Shown here: piece after piece, positions 36,025 to 39,569 of the stretch
How the letters are laid out: each line of letters opens with the position of its first letter
Position numbering within the stretch: the stretch's first letter is position 1
Virus record (IMG/VR): IMGVR_UViG_3300043313_000716
Location: 1-39,569 of that record
Strand: one strand, 5' to 3'
Length of the DNA: 39,569 nt
Source: a virus
Program-made: the position numbers and the translations under genes
Notes under the pieces: model-generated
Seen by the model: the letters and a program-made list of their open reading frames with translations, nothing else
The model's database searches: none
Told to the model about the DNA's origin: nothing

Positions 36025-38202
36025 ATGGCTATTTCTAAGTTCCTCCAGACGGACAAGAACTATTTATCAGAAGCCGCTGTCTACCTGGACGAACGCGGCG
36101 TTACTATCCAAGACCTGCCAATACTGCCATACAAGAACGCCAACCTCGGATTCTTCACCAAGATGGGGGCGGATCAGTATGCTCCGCATATCCTTGAGGG
36201 ATGGGCGTTCAAGATCAGGGGGCCTGAAGGGGAATACTATGATGACCGCTGGTTACTGAGGGTCGAGAACTGGGATAAGAACGTTGAGTATTGGCAACGT
36301 CGCGGCAAAATCTATCACAAGGTAGACAAGCCCCCCAAGTTCGTACAACTGAGTAACAAGGGCGATGACTGCATCTACTACATGTCCACTCTTGAGGAAC
36401 TCTGTCATGCCCCCATCGTCATGTTTCACGAGAAGTTCACTAGCTCCATGCTGGCGCGCAATCTCACGGGAATACCGAGCTTAGCGCTCAGCGGATGCGC
36501 CAACTGGTCTACAGATAAGCGTCTCAAAGACTCTCTGAGCGATATGATCAAGTGCATGGTGCCAAGCGCTAAGATCGTAGTGTGCTTTGACGGAGATATA
36601 ATCGAAAATCCTAACGTGATGCATGCTGCGAGCCAATTAAAGGGGTGGATCCATGCAATTAGGCCTGATATTACCTGCACCTTTCCCAATGTCCCTCCCA
36701 TGGTTGATGGGCGTAATGGCTGGGACGACTGGCTGGTCGATCAAGCAGAGTTCGCTAGATCACACTTCCTCAGTATCATCGAGGACAGCGGAGTAGATGT
36801 TACAACAGCTCTTCCAATTGCTCATCTCATTGCGAAGTACCAAGTCAAGGTCAAAGTCCTTAAAGACCGAATCCTAATTGAGCAGACAGCCGCCAACTAC
36901 CGTCGATTACTGAATCATCCTCTATGGTCCGACTATGTGCAGGACGTTAGCGGGGCAATCTACAACAAAGAGAATATAGCGGCTGGCGCTGAAAGCTTAG
37001 AAGTCTTTGCTATGCGTTACGAGACGTGGCTGGCGGACACAGTGTTTATTGGGGAAGGAGCTGGAGTCCGTGGTACACAGGTCAAGCAGGCTTGTAGGAT
37101 GGAATTAGCTCAGCGTCAGATGTCCATACCACTGCTATTGCTTAGCCAGCAGCCCCCGGTAGCCTTGGCCCAAGCGCAGGTCGCAGCAGCGCGCATGCTA
37201 ACAGACGGTATCCGCGTGCTGGGCCCTATGACAATGGATGAGAACGTTGAAACCCTGATTCGTTGCGCTCGGGACATGGTGGCCCTGTGGTCCCCGGATA
37301 GATCTGTGGATGTTCAGTGGGTGCTGGCGCTCGTTGGCCCCAGCGGCTGTGGTAAGTCAAACTTTCCGAAGAGCTTCATGCGTTGCCTAGAGCCTCTCGG
37401 CTACTCTGCGCCAATAGCTCAGTTAGAGAAGGAAGGCCCACGATCCAACATGGTGGAATATGTCCGCCAATGCCGCGACTCTCTAGCCGCTGTGTTTGAT
37501 GAGTATGATCCAGATGATAGATGCGCAAAGATCGTAGAGCAGAATATCTTCACGCTCAGCACTACTCGCATCAGCAATCAGCGTCGTAGTCATGAAGAAG
37601 ATTCCAGCGAATGCCTGCGCAGAGCTGCTCTATTCCTCACCACTGTGGATAAGAACCGTAAATACATACGCTCCAATAAAGGGGCTGGGGAACGCCGCTT
37701 CATCACTATGGAAGTCATGGGCGTCAAGATGTATGGCAGCACAATGGCCAGCGATCGTGAAATAATCACAGAGTGTGCCCTTGATCTCCTAGTGTATGGA
37801 TATCAGCTATTTCTCGAGAAAGATACTCGCTCAGCTACTGAGTTCTCCGCGCTTACCACTGGCCAGTATATAGCTGAGGCAGGCATTCTATCTAAGATAG
37901 CCAAGCGTTGGACAAACGGAGACGTGGCCAACAAGCTCAGCGAATTTAAGAAGATTGTGTATAGAGATGGAACAGGGGATTATCGTTTCAGCATGCCGAT
38001 GATGCTGGACATGCTACTCCCAGAGGACCGGCTGGGGCGCCTGGAAGTAGCAGACTTCAGGGACTTTATCGAAGAGCTTGGCGCCGAGGATATAGGCAAA
38101 GGAAGAGTCAATACGGTCGCCAAGAAAGATGTGCAGAAGGACAAAGTGTTCTGTGTTCAGGACTTTGATGAATTCATAGATAATCTAATAGCCAAGATGT
38201 AG
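36025..38202 (+). CDS. Primase-helicase (DUF3854/Toprim-like plus SF3/VapE-like ATPase)
   Basis: A 725-residue replication protein. The N-terminal part contains a Toprim-like DUF3854-type region: IVMFHEK (131-137), IVVCFDGDI (184-192) and GWDDWL (232-237). The C-terminal half has an ATPase with Walker A VGPSGCGKS (437-445) and Walker B-type LAAVFDEYD (about 488-496), like D5/VirE/VapE-type helicases, followed by an Arg-rich region (RRSHEEDSSECLRRAALFLTT). It would prime and unwind DNA for the PolA enzyme, though it lies in the opposite operon. GGAG lies 6 bases before the ATG. Confidence 0.82.
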   Translation: MAISKFLQTDKNYLSEAAVYLDERGVTIQDLPILPYKNANLGFFTKMGADQYAPHILEGWAFKIRGPEGEYYDDRWLLRVENWDKNVEYWQRRGKIYHKVDKPPKFVQLSNKGDDCIYYMSTLEELCHAPIVMFHEKFTSSMLARNLTGIPSLALSGCANWSTDKRLKDSLSDMIKCMVPSAKIVVCFDGDIIENPNVMHAASQLKGWIHAIRPDITCTFPNVPPMVDGRNGWDDWLVDQAEFARSHFLSIIEDSGVDVTTALPIAHLIAKYQVKVKVLKDRILIEQTAANYRRLLNHPLWSDYVQDVSGAIYNKENIAAGAESLEVFAMRYETWLADTVFIGEGAGVRGTQVKQACRMELAQRQMSIPLLLLSQQPPVALAQAQVAAARMLTDGIRVLGPMTMDENVETLIRCARDMVALWSPDRSVDVQWVLALVGPSGCGKSNFPKSFMRCLEPLGYSAPIAQLEKEGPRSNMVEYVRQCRDSLAAVFDEYDPDDRCAKIVEQNIFTLSTTRISNQRRSHEEDSSECLRRAALFLTTVDKNRKYIRSNKGAGERRFITMEVMGVKMYGSTMASDREIITECALDLLVYGYQLFLEKDTRSATEFSALTTGQYIAEAGILSKIAKRWTNGDVANKLSEFKKIVYRDGTGDYRFSMPMMLDMLLPEDRLGRLEVADFRDFIEELGAEDIGKGRVNTVAKKDVQKDKVFCVQDFDEFIDNLIAKM

Positions 38203-38213
38203 CGAGGTGTAAT

Positions 38214-38450
38214 ATGAGAGCTTTAGTATTGTGCGCCATGCTTGTAATTGCAGGATGCACCCATTCAACGCTTAGCTCTCGGAGCCCAGACACTGGCTAT
38301 ACCAATCAGTCCAAGTGGCAAATGCAAAACGACGAAATACAGAAAGCCTGTGTCCTACGCATCATAGAGATAGCTCCTCCAACCGCAACGGCCGAGGAGC
38401 TAGACTACAACTTGCTGATGTGCTTACTCCGCAACGACGCCTTCATATAG
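38214..38450 (+). CDS. Small early lipoprotein
   Basis: A 78-residue protein with a lipoprotein signal: basic start MRALVLCAML, then lipobox VIAGC with the lipidated Cys15. The mature part is about 64 residues, Ser/Thr-rich then helical with two further Cys. AGGTG lies 7 bases before the ATG. It lies in the early region beside the primase and not in the lysis cassette, so a superinfection-exclusion (receptor-blocking) role is as likely as an o-spanin role. Confidence 0.6.
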   Translation: MRALVLCAMLVIAGCTHSTLSSRSPDTGYTNQSKWQMQNDEIQKACVLRIIEIAPPTATAEELDYNLLMCLLRNDAFI

Positions 38451-38711
38451 CCCCCACCCTGATCAGGATCGTTGGCCGGAAATGATTCCGACTTGCACAT
38501 CTACGTATGAGCAACTAGGACTCTAGGATTGATCTTTTCGCGCTCGGCGCTTCGCTCCAGACTGGCTCAGGCACGCCAGTGGTGTGCTTCACAGCCGCTT
38601 GTGACACGCCAACTCCGTGCTAGACTCTCCACTGCTTATATGCGTCCGCACACGTAGCAAGCGCCGTGCCATAACGACATAAAAATAAACGCAAAAATCT
38701 TAAAATAAAGC
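38451..38711. other. Noncoding region before the last gene
   Basis: About 260 bases without a credible gene. It contains TCGCGCTCGGCGCT (about 38538-38551), also present at about 51-64 of the left end. An AT-rich stretch (38680-38710: AAAATAAACGCAAAAATCTTAAAATAAAGC) immediately precedes the promoter at 38712. An origin or promoter up-element in this AT-rich part is possible. Confidence 0.4.
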
Positions 38712-38739
38712 TTGCGTGGTGGCACCACTGCGCTATAGT
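38712..38739 (+). promoter_or_regulatory. Sigma-70 promoter with 13-bp palindromic operator
   Basis: TTGCGT (38712-38717) and TATAGT (38734-38739) are 16 bp apart. The spacer contains GTGGTGGCACCAC (38716-38728), the longest palindromic form of the operator in the window. An AT-rich stretch upstream could act as an UP element. It drives the gene at 38788. Confidence 0.65.
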
Positions 38740-38787
38740 TAAGTCCAAGCCAAGGCACAACGCACTGGCAGCCAAGAGTACACAGCC

Positions 38788-39228
38788 ATGAAAACTACTA
38801 CCAAAACCGCCAAGACCCCTAAAGCCTTTGTTGGTCCAGTTGCACCACAAGGCGCTGCACTGCCTACCCCTGTAGCTACTGCACTGCTGGCCCTTGTAAA
38901 CGCTCCAGCAGCGGCACAGGCAGCCCCAGCTACCGCCAGCGGCACAATGTACGCCATTACCGCCAAGGCCAAGGTAATTGCGCCCCACCTGACCCTGCAA
39001 CGCGGCTGCACCGTCGCTGTAGGCGCCCACTGGCGCAACAACGGCCACAAGGCCACCAACACCCGCGCCATTGTGATTGAAACGCTGGCCAGCCTTGGAG
39101 AAACCTTCACCCGTGACCAAGCGCTGTCCGTGCTGGCCCCGCTCAAGGCAGCGGCCATCCTCGGTAGCGGCACCCCGGCCAGCTACATCGCTGCCTTTGT
39201 GAAAAGCGGCTACCTGGAGGTCGCCTAA
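38788..39228 (+). CDS. Ala-rich protein with winged-helix-like C-terminus, unusual codon use
   Basis: A 146-residue protein. Residues 1-55 are low-complexity, Ala/Pro/Thr-rich and basic at the very start. The rest (HWRNNGHKATNTRAIVIETLASLGETF ... VLAPLKAAAILG ... TPASYIAAFVKSGYLEV) has the helix-helix-strand pattern of a small winged helix. Codons are strongly C/G-ending compared with neighbouring early genes, suggesting recent gain or high expression. Its place directly behind an operator-bearing promoter makes it a candidate autoregulator. Confidence 0.55.
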   Translation: MKTTTKTAKTPKAFVGPVAPQGAALPTPVATALLALVNAPAAAQAAPATASGTMYAITAKAKVIAPHLTLQRGCTVAVGAHWRNNGHKATNTRAIVIETLASLGETFTRDQALSVLAPLKAAAILGSGTPASYIAAFVKSGYLEVA

Positions 39229-39326
39229 AGGATGCAGTTAAGGTTGTAGTACTGCCCCACCCTGGCCCAGTGTTTGCATACACCAACACCGGCTACCGCT
39301 GCTGATACAATGTAACATTCCAACCT

Positions 39327-39352
39327 AGCCCCGCCCACCAGCGGGGCTTTTT
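39327..39352 (+). terminator. Strong rho-independent terminator
   Basis: AGCCCCGC (39327-39334) and GCGGGGCT (39341-39348) form an 8-bp GC-rich stem with a 6-base loop, followed by TTTTT (39348-39352) and ATT. It ends the rightward transcript after the Ala-rich protein gene. Confidence 0.88.
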
Positions 39353-39359
39353 ATTGCCT

Positions 39360-39569
39360 GCGATTTAGCATTGCCTAGGACGTGCCTAAGCGCTTAAAGA
39401 GTGGGGCCCTTGGCCCACCTATTGGCCCACCTAATAGACGTCCTTGCAGGCCCTTTGGCGGCCTTTGGTGGCACCATAGTTGGGGGGGTTGGGGTTGGCG
39501 GCTATACCCCCCCAACTAGCTGGCCTAGTGCTGGCCATTGGTGGCGCAATAGTGGCCTCGCTGGGGGGG
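39360..39569. repeat. Repeat-rich noncoding right end
   Basis: No gene is seen. The stretch has a perfect 12-bp tandem repeat TTGGCCCACCTA (39410-39433), an imperfect repeat CCTTTGGCGG/CCTTTGGTGG (about 39452-39471), an operator core GTGGCAC (39468-39474), a 13-bp inverted repeat with G7/C7 runs (39477-39489 and 39506-39518), and a run of seven Gs ending the window. A packaging end, replication or assembly-limited end is possible. Confidence 0.55.

Noticed and set aside
39233-39306. Short plus-strand frame after the Ala-rich protein (ending ...FAYTNTGYRC)
   Set aside because: The reading frame looks gene-like at its end, but no start codon with a ribosome-binding site is available after the preceding stop. 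It could be a relic or frameshifted tail, which is not supported enough to list.
1-39569. Integrase, excisionase or partition genes for a temperate lifestyle
   Set aside because: No tyrosine or serine recombinase, ParA-like or CI-like protein was found among the genes, so temperate status cannot be claimed despite the operators and Leu762 polymerase.
1-39569. tRNA genes
   Set aside because: I looked for the T-loop consensus and acceptor stems by eye and found no convincing cloverleaf. A covariance-model scan would decide.

Overview
The window looks like the complete, or nearly complete, genome of a tailed double-stranded DNA phage with a short, podovirus-like tail. It opens with small and large terminase subunits and runs through portal, scaffold, capsid, tail-adaptor and internal-virion genes. 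It has no tape-measure, sheath or tail-assembly chaperone genes, and no phage RNA polymerase, so it is not an Autographiviridae/T7-type phage. Promoters are of bacterial sigma-70 type. A gammaproteobacterial, possibly Pseudomonas-like, host is only an inference, from the moderately GC-rich composition and the style of the GC-rich terminators. I see no tRNA gene, integrase or CRISPR array.

Layout: (1) 1-352, noncoding left end with short repeats. (2) 422-19157, plus strand, late genes: terminase, portal, zinc-ribbon protein, scaffold, lysis cassette, capsid, adaptor and tail proteins, internal ejection proteins with a lytic transglycosylase, tail fibre. (3) 19165-19194, a strong hairpin terminator between converging operons. 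(4) 19201-31954, minus strand: a DNA-base modification cassette (19201-23155) followed by replication and recombination genes (SNF2-like helicase, VRR-NUC nuclease, RecB/Cas4-like nuclease, family A DNA polymerase, MazG-like pyrophosphohydrolase) and many small genes. (5) 31990-32090, a divergent control region. (6) 32130-38450, plus strand: small early genes, a 31-repeat pentapeptide protein, an RMF/CrpP-like protein, a primase-helicase and a small lipoprotein. (7) 38451-39569, a control region, an Ala-rich protein with unusual codon use, a strong terminator and a repeat-rich right end.

The most interesting system is the operon at 19201-23155. It holds a thymidylate-synthase-fold enzyme, a stand-alone protein of the alpha-glutamyl/putrescinyl-thymine pyrophosphorylase / 5-hmdU-DNA-kinase helical-domain family, a GT-B glycosyltransferase, an HD deoxynucleotidase and an Nmad1-like protein, mostly joined by 1-4 base overlaps. 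Together they predict that thymine is replaced by, or derived to, 5-hydroxymethyluracil and then glycosylated in DNA by a route without the usual P-loop hmdU kinase.

The second is a regulatory network. At least seven predicted sigma-70 promoters on both strands carry a short palindrome, GTG(G/C)CAC, in the -35/-10 spacer, over the -10 box or just downstream of it. This is the arrangement expected of a phage-wide repressor/operator system. The regulator is not identified; the Ala-rich protein at 38788 and the small basic protein at 30695 are candidates.
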